DNA of 64,000 nt, taken from assembly GCA_947488765.1 (NCBI GenBank), contig CANLAE010000005.1:1-64000 (forward strand). Reading direction: 5' to 3'. A program made the position numbers and the translations under genes. The notes under the pieces were generated by a model, which made no database searches, had not been told where the DNA came from, and was given only the letters and a program-made list of their open reading frames with translations. This document shows, piece after piece, positions 35,668 to 44,652 of the stretch. Numbering within the stretch: position 1 is the stretch's first letter; each line of letters starts with the position of its first letter. This DNA comes from Chitinophagaceae bacterium. Its GTDB lineage: Bacteria > Bacteroidota > Bacteroidia > Chitinophagales > Chitinophagaceae.

Positions 35668-37083
35668 TTATTGTTTAATAAGTTGTTTCAGAATAGCTTG
35701 ATTATCTAACATTATTTTTAAGATATAATTACCTGCAGGATATTTCTCTAAAGTATTATTTGTCTCACTAAATGACATCCCTGTTTGTTTAGAATTAGAA
35801 GTGTGTAATACTTTTCCTTCAGCGTTTAATAAACTGTATCTGAATAATTTGCTTGTGTTTAATTTAAGGTCTAATGTGAAATATCCTTTTGTTGGATTGG
35901 GGGAAATAATTAAATCTTCAAGTCCTTGAACACCCGAAATATTTGTAGCGTTACAAACACTGTTTATGTAAGTATCAACATCTGTTCTTAAAGTGGGTAA
36001 ATATTGATACAAAAAATTACCCGGACATTCAGTTGAACAGCCATCTCTGTGTCCTGAAATTTTATTCAATGTTAAATTTGAAGTTGCGTGAAATGCTGAT
36101 CCAGTAGGACTTATAGAAGAATTACAGCACTTCCAAGCTAAAATTTTCACCAGTTTCTTTTTCGCTGAGTCTGTAATATTTTCACTGGTATAAGTACCCA
36201 ACATACATGTACCCATTGTGCCGGTATTAAACCCACAAAAATGCGCACCTACAACATTATTTCCACCACCTCTTCCTTCGTATAATTGTCCGTTTGGGTC
36301 TATTAACCAGTTGTACCCAATGTCTGCCCATCCATTTGTATTTACATGTGAATTCCAAATACTTAATACCACAGCAGGCCAATTACTTGATGTATTTGAA
36401 CCGGCTGAATGATGAACAATTAAATGAGTAACGGTTGTATAAGAATAAGAAATAGCTCCTTGAGTACAGCCCCATCCTGTTCTATTAACAAATGTTGGTT
36501 GATTACAAGGACATGCAGTTGTTCTACTTGCTGTTTGATTTTGTTCGTCTTTTATAATTTGTTTAGAAGGAACATTTCCGGGGCTAAAAAAATTCAAAAA
36601 CAAATCCTTTATTATAAATCCTTTCATCAATAAATTTGTTTCAATTTTTAATTGATAATAATGGATTTCTTTTTCAGTAAAAATTAGTTGTGATACCGAT
36701 TGGTATTTAGTGTTGGAGCTATGTTCATCTTCTTTTAATAATTGCCAGTTATCCCAAGTAATTCCATCAATTGAGAAACGTATTTCAATGGATGAATTTT
36801 TATTGCCTTTAAAATTTTTTGCTTCATTCCAACCACAAGAGAATGATAAAAATGGTTGAATATTATCAATTTTAATTGGAAATGGCTTAGATAATATCGT
36901 AGCAATAGCATTGATATTCTTTAAATGAGTATTCAAAATATTATCTTCATGAGATGAGAATTTTTTGAAAGCATCTTTATTAGAAAATTGAATTAGTTCT
37001 AGATGATTTTTACTATCATATTTGTTCTGTCCAAAACTTACAATTGAAAAAAGTATACAAAATAAAAATGAAAGGTATTTCAT
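35668..37083 (-). CDS. PGRP-type N-acetylmuramoyl-L-alanine amidase with T9SS tail
   Basis: This 471-residue secreted zinc amidase cuts the bond between MurNAc and the stem peptide. It has a signal peptide (1-19), a beta-rich N-terminal domain (about 25-180) and an amidase_2/PGRP domain (about 195-370). The zinc ligands are H224 (VHHSAG), H345 (SGHRDG) and C353 (TECPG), and the catalytic-type Tyr lies in IGYNWLIDPNGQLYEGR. A T9SS sorting domain ends it. Being secreted outside the cell, it probably attacks foreign peptidoglycan. It lies 15 bases after the ROK gene and may be co-transcribed with it. Confidence 0.9.
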   Translation of the reverse strand: MKYLSFLFCILFSIVSFGQNKYDSKNHLELIQFSNKDAFKKFSSHEDNILNTHLKNINAIATILSKPFPIKIDNIQPFLSFSCGWNEAKNFKGNKNSSIEIRFSIDGITWDNWQLLKEDEHSSNTKYQSVSQLIFTEKEIHYYQLKIETNLLMKGFIIKDLFLNFFSPGNVPSKQIIKDEQNQTASRTTACPCNQPTFVNRTGWGCTQGAISYSYTTVTHLIVHHSAGSNTSSNWPAVVLSIWNSHVNTNGWADIGYNWLIDPNGQLYEGRGGGNNVVGAHFCGFNTGTMGTCMLGTYTSENITDSAKKKLVKILAWKCCNSSISPTGSAFHATSNLTLNKISGHRDGCSTECPGNFLYQYLPTLRTDVDTYINSVCNATNISGVQGLEDLIISPNPTKGYFTLDLKLNTSKLFRYSLLNAEGKVLHTSNSKQTGMSFSETNNTLEKYPAGNYILKIMLDNQAILKQLIKQ

Positions 37084-37098
37084 AGGATTTTAATTTAA

Positions 37099-38328
37099 TT
37101 AACTGAATATTTTATTCCTTGCAATTAAGCAACCACCCAATACACCTGCATTGTCGCCTAATTTTGATAGTTTAAATTGAGTATCGCTATTAACTAAACT
37201 GAGCGAATATTTATTTAAAGAACTTCTTGTAGGAAGCCTCAAATAATCTCCTGTTTTTGCAATAGTCCCTCCAAGTATGATTAATTCGGGATTTAGTAAA
37301 TTTATTACAACTGCTAAAGCTCTTCCCAATTTTTCACTGAATTCAGTAATTAATTCTATTACCAACATGTCTTCATTTTGTGCAGCTTCAACTAAGTCTT
37401 CTAATTTTATCTGGTCAATTTTTTTCCCTTTTTTCATAGCAAGAGAAGATGATCCATTTAATATTTTTTCTTTAAATAATCTGATTAATGCAACGCCGGA
37501 AACTTCAGTTTCTAAACAGCCTTTTTTACCACACTGACAAATTATTTCATTGTTAAAAAGTGGGATGTGTCCAAATTCTCCGCTAAAACCAGACTTTCCA
37601 TAATATACTTTTCCATCAATTAAGATTCCTAAACCTGTACCGTAATCTAAGTTTACAAACAATACATTTTTTTCATTTGTAACAATTCCAGAGCAAAATT
37701 CTCCAAAGGCCATAGACCTTGAATCGTTCTCAATAAAGGTTCTAATTCCTAAAGCTTTTTCTATTATTTCGCTTAAAGGCTCTTCTTGAAAATGAAAAAA
37801 ACTATAACTATATCCGGTAATTGTATTAACCCTTCCCGATAAGTTTATGCCAATACTTAAAATCTTTTCTTTGGGTAGTTTTAATTCTTTTACGAATTCT
37901 TTAATGCACGTTATTAATGCATTCAAAGACTCTGGATTATTTTGTAATTCGTAGGGTATTTGTTGTTTTGTTTTTACCAGATGTTTTTTGAAATCTAATA
38001 AACCAATATTAATTGCATATCTTTTTACATCAACTCCAATAAAATAAGCTGCATTGCTTACCAATCCATAAATATTTGCTCTTCTACCACCAGTAGAGTC
38101 AATTTTACCTTCGTCTATCAACAAACCTTCTTCAATTAATTCATTTACCAAACTTGTAATTTTGGGTGTACTGATTGCAAGGTCTTTATTTAGGTCAGCA
38201 ATTGTTAAGTCACCCGAAACTTCAATTTGTTTAATAATTGATTTTTTTAATTCTTTATTCTTATAAGCTACACCTCCGCCTGTGGTATTATCGGAAAAAA
38301 CATCTATGAGTTGTTTGGTTTTTTTCAT
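37099..38328 (-). CDS. ROK family transcriptional regulator (NagC/XylR type)
   Basis: This 409-residue protein has an N-terminal winged helix (about 25-85, KITSLVNELIEEGLL as the recognition region). A ROK sugar-binding domain follows, with the signature YGTGLGILIDGKVYYGKSG, the IENDSRSMA segment and the zinc-binding CQCGKKGCLE motif. Regulators of this type respond to free sugars or amino-sugar phosphates. It is transcribed divergently from the AGE-FAD-SusCD genes across 144 bases, so it is the likely regulator of the locus. Because the kinase residues look intact, an additional kinase activity is not excluded. Confidence 0.88.
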   Translation of the reverse strand: MKKTKQLIDVFSDNTTGGGVAYKNKELKKSIIKQIEVSGDLTIADLNKDLAISTPKITSLVNELIEEGLLIDEGKIDSTGGRRANIYGLVSNAAYFIGVDVKRYAINIGLLDFKKHLVKTKQQIPYELQNNPESLNALITCIKEFVKELKLPKEKILSIGINLSGRVNTITGYSYSFFHFQEEPLSEIIEKALGIRTFIENDSRSMAFGEFCSGIVTNEKNVLFVNLDYGTGLGILIDGKVYYGKSGFSGEFGHIPLFNNEIICQCGKKGCLETEVSGVALIRLFKEKILNGSSSLAMKKGKKIDQIKLEDLVEAAQNEDMLVIELITEFSEKLGRALAVVINLLNPELIILGGTIAKTGDYLRLPTRSSLNKYSLSLVNSDTQFKLSKLGDNAGVLGGCLIARNKIFS

Positions 38329-38472
38329 AATGCTAAGGTATCAATTACTAAGTTTTTATTTTTATTTAAAAATATTGGAAAACTTTTGAAAAGAAAATAA
38401 TTATTTTTAAAAAGTTCTTTAACTTTGAAAAAAAGTATTATTTCAATCAACTTGTAATATACAATAATCAAA
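38329..38472. promoter_or_regulatory. Divergent promoter region with candidate operator
   Basis: The region between the ROK and AGE genes has a TAACTTTG -7-like element (38420-38427) facing the AGE gene. It also has a palindromic stretch at about 38381-38416, with core AAAATAATTATTTT and AACTTTT/AAAAGTT-type arms, that could bind the regulator. The DNA is very AT-rich, so the palindrome may be chance. Confidence 0.35.
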
Positions 38473-39681
38473 ATGATAGATGTTTCAATAAATGCTATGG
38501 ATATTACTAATTCACCCAAAATGCATTCTCTAAAAAAGTATGCTGAAAAATATAAAAATGAATTACTAAATAATATTTTACCCTTTTGGTTAGAAAACAG
38601 TAAGGATGAAATGAATGGAGGCTATTTTACTTGTTTAGACAGGCAGGGAAAAGTATTTGATACCGACAAATTTATGTGGCTTCAGGGAAGAGAGGTTTGG
38701 TGTTTCAGTTACATGTACCATCATGTTGAGCAAAAACAGGCTTGGTTGGATATGGCAAAACATGGTGCAGATTTTATGCAAAAATTTGGCAGAGATGAAA
38801 ACGGAAATTGGTATTTTTCATTAACAGCTGATGGTAAACCCTTGGTTCAACCGTACAATATTTTTAGCGATTGTTTTGCAACAATGGCTTTTGCTGCATT
38901 GGATAAAGCGAGTCCTAATGAAACGTATAAAAATATTGCATTAGAAACATTTGAGAATATTATTAAACGTCAACACAATTGGAAAGGCATTTATAATAAA
39001 GCAGTTCCTGGAACAAGACCACTCAAAAATTTTTCGCTACCAATGATTTTATGTAATCTTTCTTTAGAGTTGGAACATATTATTGGAAAAGCAAGAGTGG
39101 ATAGTTTTATTCCAAGTGTGATTGATGAGGTAATGAATGTTTTTTATGATCCATCTTCCGGCTTAATACTTGAAAATGTATATGAAGATGGAAGTTTTTG
39201 CGACAGCTTTGAAGGTCGTATTCTTAATCCAGGTCATGCTATTGAAGCAATGTGGTTTATAATGGATTTAGCAAAACGAAACCATGATGAAGCCTTAATT
39301 CAAAAAGCTTGTAACATTATGCTACATACGCTGGAATACGCATGGGATAAGGAATACGGAGGAATTTTTTATTTCTTAGATATTAAAGGAAATCCACCAC
39401 AACAATTAGAATGGGATCAGAAATTATGGTGGGTTCATGTAGAAACTTTAGTGGCTTTGGCAAAAGGATATCAGCTAACAGGCAATGAAAAATGTGCCGA
39501 ATGGTTTGAAATAGTGCATGCCTATACTTGGAAACATTTCAGAGATAATGAATTTGGAGAATGGTTTGGATATTTAAACAGGAGAGGTGAAGTGTTGCTT
39601 GATTTAAAAGGTGGTAAATGGAAAGGTTGTTTTCACATTCCTAGGTCTTTATATCAAATATGGAAAACTTTAGAAAATTAA
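38473..39681 (+). CDS. N-acylglucosamine 2-epimerase (AGE) family protein
   Basis: This 402-residue (alpha/alpha)6-barrel enzyme is of the AGE family, which epimerises GlcNAc to ManNAc. Relatives act on cellobiose or mannose. Conserved stretches are FMWLQGREVWCFSYMY, YNIFSDCFATMAF, NPGHAIEAMWF and KLWWVHVETLVAL, and they include the pocket Arg, Trp and His residues. It has no signal peptide and is cytoplasmic. It heads the + strand operon and overlaps the next gene by one base (TAATG). Within a Sus-type locus it likely processes the imported sugar. Confidence 0.88.
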   Translation: MIDVSINAMDITNSPKMHSLKKYAEKYKNELLNNILPFWLENSKDEMNGGYFTCLDRQGKVFDTDKFMWLQGREVWCFSYMYHHVEQKQAWLDMAKHGADFMQKFGRDENGNWYFSLTADGKPLVQPYNIFSDCFATMAFAALDKASPNETYKNIALETFENIIKRQHNWKGIYNKAVPGTRPLKNFSLPMILCNLSLELEHIIGKARVDSFIPSVIDEVMNVFYDPSSGLILENVYEDGSFCDSFEGRILNPGHAIEAMWFIMDLAKRNHDEALIQKACNIMLHTLEYAWDKEYGGIFYFLDIKGNPPQQLEWDQKLWWVHVETLVALAKGYQLTGNEKCAEWFEIVHAYTWKHFRDNEFGEWFGYLNRRGEVLLDLKGGKWKGCFHIPRSLYQIWKTLEN

Positions 39682-41549
39682 TGCGATTCTTACCAAAAAT
39701 ATTTTATCTAACATTGCTTGCATCCAATTTGGTTGTTGCTCAAACAACCATTCAAACCGACGTATTGGTGATTGGAGGAGGAGCAAGTGGATCTGCTGCC
39801 GGAATTCAATCTGCAAGATTAGGGGTTTCAACAATTATATCTGAACCAACTAACTGGTTGGGTGGAATGATTTCCAGTGCCGGAGTGAGTGCCTTTGATG
39901 GAAATCATTTATTACCATCTGGCATTTGGGCGGAGTTCAGAGAAAGATTGTATCAAGTTTATGGCGGACCTAACAAAGTATCAACAGGTTGGGTGAGTAA
40001 CACACTCTTTGAGCCGCATGTTGCAGACAGTATTTTGAATGCTATGGTTAAAGAAACAAAACAATTATCTGTTTTGTTTGGCTATCAATTCAAAAAAACA
40101 ATTGTACAAAACAAAATTGTAAAAGGTGCTGTTTTTTATAATAAAAATACCCAAAAGAATATCAATATACTTGCTCATCAAACCATTGATGCCACTGAGT
40201 TAGGCGATGCAATGGCAAGTGCCGGAATACCATATCACATTGGTATGGAAGCCAATATAATCACAGGTGAAAACGTAAATGTTCCAGTTTCAAATAATAT
40301 TATTCAAGACTTAACTTATGTTGCAATTTTAAAAGATTATGGTGCAAAAGTAGATTGTACAATTGCTAAACCTTTTGGCTACAATGCAATGGAGTTTGAT
40401 GGTTGTTGTAAAGATTTTTGTAGCCATCCTTCAAAATTAATCAGCAATGTTGATACTAAAAAAATGTTGGATTATGGCAAGTTGCCCAATGGTAAATACA
40501 TGATTAACTGGCCAGGAAAAGGCAATGATATTTATTTGAATATTATTGAACAAACCGAAACAAACCGTAACATACAATTATTAAAAGCAAAAGCAAAAAC
40601 ACTTCGTTTTTTATATTTTATTCAAACACAATTGGGCTTTAAAAATTTAGGGTTAGCCAAAGATGAATTTCCTTCAAATGACCGTCTGCCATTGATTCCA
40701 TATCATAGAGAAAGCAGAAGACTAGATGGTTTGGTTCGATTAAAAATTCAGGATATTGCTACTCCATTTGAAGGTGAAAGAACTTTGTACAGAACAGGAA
40801 TATCCGTAGGTGATTATCCAATTGATCATCATCATCGTGAAAATGAAGACGCTCCCAAAAACATTGGTTTTTATCCGATACCTTCTTACAATATTCCTTT
40901 AGGATGTTTAATTCCAAACAATTATCAAGGTGTCATTATTGCAGAAAAATCTATTAGCGTTAGCAATATTGTAAACGGTACTACAAGGCTTCAACCCGTT
41001 GTAATGCTTACCGGACAAGCATCAGGAGCACTTGCTGCTTTGTGTGTTTTGCAGAAAAAAAATGCACAACATGTTGCTATACGAGATGTACAAAATTCTT
41101 TAATTCAAAATAATGCCTACATCATGCCTTATGCAGATGTAACTCCTAAACATCCACAATTTGCAGCCATACAACGTATTGGTGCAACAGGTATTTTGAA
41201 AGGTGTAGGACAGCCAAGTGCATGGGCTAACAGAACATGGTTTTATCCTGATAGTACTATGACAGAGGTCGATTTGGTTAAAGGATTGCAATATTTCAAT
41301 CCAAAATTGCTTACAAATTTTTCTGCTTCAAAAGATGTTTTAACCATTCAAAAAATTGCAGAAATTATTGCACAAATTCAAAGTCACACTAAAGAAGAAA
41401 TTATAAAAGACATACTCAATTTTAAATTGAATAATGATTATGTTCCAAGACAAATTATAGCATTTTTATTAGACAAATATTATCAACCATTTCAAATAAA
41501 TATTAACCATCAAGGTAAATTTTTAGAATCAAAAACCAATAATCTGTAA
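39681..41549 (+). CDS. Exported FAD-dependent oxidoreductase
   Basis: This 622-residue flavoprotein of the FAD_oxidored family (PF12831) has the dinucleotide motif VLVIGGGASGSAAG right after a signal peptide (ending VVAQ). A DATELGDAMA segment and a C-terminal FAD-binding part (IVNGTTRLQPVVMLTGQASG) follow. Such proteins occur often in Bacteroidota glycan loci, and their substrates are unknown. ATG 39681 is used because it overlaps the AGE stop codon (TAATG), a usual translational coupling. An in-frame ATG at 39660 is the alternative. Confidence 0.82.
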   Translation: MRFLPKIFYLTLLASNLVVAQTTIQTDVLVIGGGASGSAAGIQSARLGVSTIISEPTNWLGGMISSAGVSAFDGNHLLPSGIWAEFRERLYQVYGGPNKVSTGWVSNTLFEPHVADSILNAMVKETKQLSVLFGYQFKKTIVQNKIVKGAVFYNKNTQKNINILAHQTIDATELGDAMASAGIPYHIGMEANIITGENVNVPVSNNIIQDLTYVAILKDYGAKVDCTIAKPFGYNAMEFDGCCKDFCSHPSKLISNVDTKKMLDYGKLPNGKYMINWPGKGNDIYLNIIEQTETNRNIQLLKAKAKTLRFLYFIQTQLGFKNLGLAKDEFPSNDRLPLIPYHRESRRLDGLVRLKIQDIATPFEGERTLYRTGISVGDYPIDHHHRENEDAPKNIGFYPIPSYNIPLGCLIPNNYQGVIIAEKSISVSNIVNGTTRLQPVVMLTGQASGALAALCVLQKKNAQHVAIRDVQNSLIQNNAYIMPYADVTPKHPQFAAIQRIGATGILKGVGQPSAWANRTWFYPDSTMTEVDLVKGLQYFNPKLLTNFSASKDVLTIQKIAEIIAQIQSHTKEEIIKDILNFKLNNDYVPRQIIAFLLDKYYQPFQININHQGKFLESKTNNL

Positions 41550-41564
41550 ATCAAAACTTGTCGT

Positions 41565-44500
41565 ATGAGAAAAATCAAATCTGTCTTTCTCCTTTTAATT
41601 TGTTTTTGTTGCTTACAATCTCAAGCACAAACAAAAAAAATTGTAGGAAGGGTTTTAGATGCACAAAGCAATATGCCTATTCAAGGTGCATCAGTAATTG
41701 TAAAGAATACAAAAAAAGGTGTTACAACCAACAATGATGGCTATTTCACAATCTCTGCCAACGATGGCGATGCTATCCAAATCACCTCAATTGGTTATGC
41801 TGTAATAGAAGCAAAAGCATCAAAGGATGTTGTAATTAAATTACAACAAAGTAGTGGTAACAATTTGCAGGATGTTGTAGTTGTAGGCTATGGCACACAA
41901 AAGAAAGCAAATATTACAAGCGCAGTGACCGTTTTAAAAGGGGAACAATTATTAAGTCGTCCCGTTGCTTCTACAAGTATGGCATTACAAGGGTTTGTAG
42001 CTGGTGTTACTGTAAGGCAAGGCTCAGGACAACCAGGTGGAGATGGTGGCCAAATCAACATCAGAGGAGTTGGTTCTATTAATAATAGCAGTTCGCCTTT
42101 GATTATTGTTGATGGAGTAGAGGGAGTTAGTTTGAATGATGTTGATCCTAATATCATTGAAAGTATTTCTATATTAAAAGATGCTGCATCTACTGCTGTA
42201 TATGGTGTTCGTGCTACGAATGGGGTGATTTTAATAAAAACAAAAAGAGGTCAGAATGGAAAAACATCTATTTCTTTCAATAGTTTTGTTACTTATCAGC
42301 AGCCTACGAATATGCCCAAAACATTATCTGCTATTGATAATATGATTTTAAATAATGAAGCTGTTGCCAATACTGGTTCAACTGTTTTGCCTTACGCTCA
42401 ATCTACCATTGATTTATATAAATCGACACCAGCTAATAATTTTACGGTGTTTAATACCGATTGGCAAAATTTAATTTTCCAAAACAATGGGTTGATGCAA
42501 AACCACAACATCATAATTAGTGGTGGTTCTGATAAAGCCTCTTTCCTTGCTTCAGGCACTTACTTAAATCAGCAAGGGTTGATTGTAAACAATCAATTTA
42601 AAAAATTTGATTTAAGAATTAATGGTGATGTTAGCATTACCAATAAAGTGAAATTTACAAGTGACATTTTTTATACAAAAGCTACAAATATGACACCCGC
42701 CGGGATGTCGCCTACTTCAATAATTCAACGTGCGATTTCTATGGCGAAAAATTTTGCAGGAAAATTTGAAGAAGGTAAATATGGAGATGCAGGTCAATCT
42801 AACTACTATAACCCAATAGCATTTGCAGAAAATACAGGTACCTCAACTACAGAAACACCAACGCTTTCTTTACGCTTTGGTTTAAAGATGGAGTTGATAA
42901 AAAACTTGTTTGTAGAAGTAGCTTATAACAACAGATCTTCATACACACAATCTGTAACAGCAAATAGAACTTATTCCGTTTATACACCCAATCCTGCAAC
43001 AAGTTCATTAACAATGGTTGCGAATAATATTGGAACAGATTCATCTTTGAGATACAACAACAATCGTTTTAATTCCAATCAATATTTTGCAACTGCCAAC
43101 TATTCTTTTACCGTTGCAAAACAGCATAATATCAAAACGCAAATTGGTATGCAAGCCTTGGATACTTATCTTGGAAATGTTAATGCAACAAGATTCGGAT
43201 TGCAATATCCTGATAGACCCTATTTAAATTTAGCAACATCATCTTTGCAACCTCAAGTGGGTGGAGGTGCATCTGAAACAGCTGTAGCAGGGTTTTTTGG
43301 TAAAGTGAATTATGATTTCAGAAATAAATATATGTTTGAAGTTACTGGACGTTTCGATGGAACTTCAAGATTCAGTCAATTGAACAATCAGCAAAGAGGA
43401 TTTTTCCCAGGAGCTAGTGCTGGTTGGGTTTTGAGTAATGAGAAATTTTTTGGTGCAGTAAAAAATACCATCAGCTTTGCAAAACTTAGATTGTCATATG
43501 GTTCATTAGGAAATCAGGAAGTTGGTTCTAATTATCCATTTGTTTCAACGCTTGATCCAGGTACTGCTTATTATTTTAACAACATTATCAGCAGAGGTTT
43601 CTCTTTGAATAATGTTCAAAATGTAAGTATTAGTTGGGAAACTTCTATCCAAAAAAATATTGGATTGGATTTGAGTTTATTGAAAAACAAATTGAATATC
43701 ACATTTGACTATTATCAGAAAAATGTAAATGATATTATCATTGATTTACCACTACCAGGCTTTGCAGGTTTTGCAAGTAACTCATCAACAGTTCCAACCA
43801 ATGCAGGTTCTATGGTAAATAGAGGTTGGGAATTTTCTGCAACCTATAAAAATAAAATTGGAAAAATAAATTATAGCATTACAGCTAATTTATCTGATGT
43901 TACCAATGAAGTGCTTGATACAAGAGGTTATGACATTGTAACATCTGCCGGCTTAATTGCAAGGGGTGGATATCCAATTAACTCTTATAACCTGTACACT
44001 ACAAACGGGTTGTATCAAACAGGTGAAAACTATGCTTTACCAACCAATAATACCCGTTTAACAGGTGCTGGTGATATTAAATATGTTGATTTAAATGGTG
44101 ATGGATTATTTAGTGCAAGTGACAGATCATTAATGGGAAATAATTTTCCAAGATATGAGTATAGTACAGATTTTAATTTCAGCTACAAAACCTTTGATTT
44201 AAGTTTCTTCATTTATGGTGTTGGCAAAAGAGACAACTATATAAGTGGAGTAGGAGTTGAACCATTTAATGGTGGTAGCTGGATTGCTTCTGGCTTAGAA
44301 AATGTTTTAGACAGATGGACACCTTCAAATCCTGGTGCAAAATATCCAAGACTTTATACTGGTGGAAATGGTAACTATGCAGGTTCTGATTATTGGTTGA
44401 AAAATGGAGCTTACATGCGTGTAAAGCATATTACATTGGGGTATAATCTTTCTAAAAAATTATTAGATAAATTGCAATTACAACAATGCAGGTTCTTTAT

Positions 44501-44627
44501 TAGTATGGTAAATCCATTTACAATATCTAATTATGAGCCTGGATTTGATCCTGAAATCAGCAATACTTCAGGTGCGTTTTATCCAATTATGCGTACTTCA
44601 ACAGCAGGTTTCAACATTAAATTTTAA
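41565..44627 (+). CDS. SusC/RagA family TonB-dependent outer membrane transporter
   Basis: This 1020-residue transporter has a signal peptide (ending SQAQ), a carboxypeptidase-regulatory-like domain (about 24-100), the TonB-box/plug region (DVVVVGYGTQKKANIT, then NIRGVGSINNSSSPLIIVDG), a 22-strand barrel and an aromatic C-terminus (FNIKF). It imports glycan fragments together with its SusD partner, which lies 25 bases downstream. It belongs to the AGE-FAD-SusCD-DUF5009 operon. Confidence 0.96.
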   Translation: MRKIKSVFLLLICFCCLQSQAQTKKIVGRVLDAQSNMPIQGASVIVKNTKKGVTTNNDGYFTISANDGDAIQITSIGYAVIEAKASKDVVIKLQQSSGNNLQDVVVVGYGTQKKANITSAVTVLKGEQLLSRPVASTSMALQGFVAGVTVRQGSGQPGGDGGQINIRGVGSINNSSSPLIIVDGVEGVSLNDVDPNIIESISILKDAASTAVYGVRATNGVILIKTKRGQNGKTSISFNSFVTYQQPTNMPKTLSAIDNMILNNEAVANTGSTVLPYAQSTIDLYKSTPANNFTVFNTDWQNLIFQNNGLMQNHNIIISGGSDKASFLASGTYLNQQGLIVNNQFKKFDLRINGDVSITNKVKFTSDIFYTKATNMTPAGMSPTSIIQRAISMAKNFAGKFEEGKYGDAGQSNYYNPIAFAENTGTSTTETPTLSLRFGLKMELIKNLFVEVAYNNRSSYTQSVTANRTYSVYTPNPATSSLTMVANNIGTDSSLRYNNNRFNSNQYFATANYSFTVAKQHNIKTQIGMQALDTYLGNVNATRFGLQYPDRPYLNLATSSLQPQVGGGASETAVAGFFGKVNYDFRNKYMFEVTGRFDGTSRFSQLNNQQRGFFPGASAGWVLSNEKFFGAVKNTISFAKLRLSYGSLGNQEVGSNYPFVSTLDPGTAYYFNNIISRGFSLNNVQNVSISWETSIQKNIGLDLSLLKNKLNITFDYYQKNVNDIIIDLPLPGFAGFASNSSTVPTNAGSMVNRGWEFSATYKNKIGKINYSITANLSDVTNEVLDTRGYDIVTSAGLIARGGYPINSYNLYTTNGLYQTGENYALPTNNTRLTGAGDIKYVDLNGDGLFSASDRSLMGNNFPRYEYSTDFNFSYKTFDLSFFIYGVGKRDNYISGVGVEPFNGGSWIASGLENVLDRWTPSNPGAKYPRLYTGGNGNYAGSDYWLKNGAYMRVKHITLGYNLSKKLLDKLQLQQCRFFISMVNPFTISNYEPGFDPEISNTSGAFYPIMRTSTAGFNIKF

Positions 44628-44652
44628 TAACTACAACACTAAAATATAAGAC

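Noticed and set aside
38325-38519. 64-codon minus-strand frame spanning the ROK/AGE divergent region
   Set aside because: It overlaps the start of the AGE gene and the promoter region, and its hydrophobic/Lys-rich composition is what random AT-rich sequence gives.
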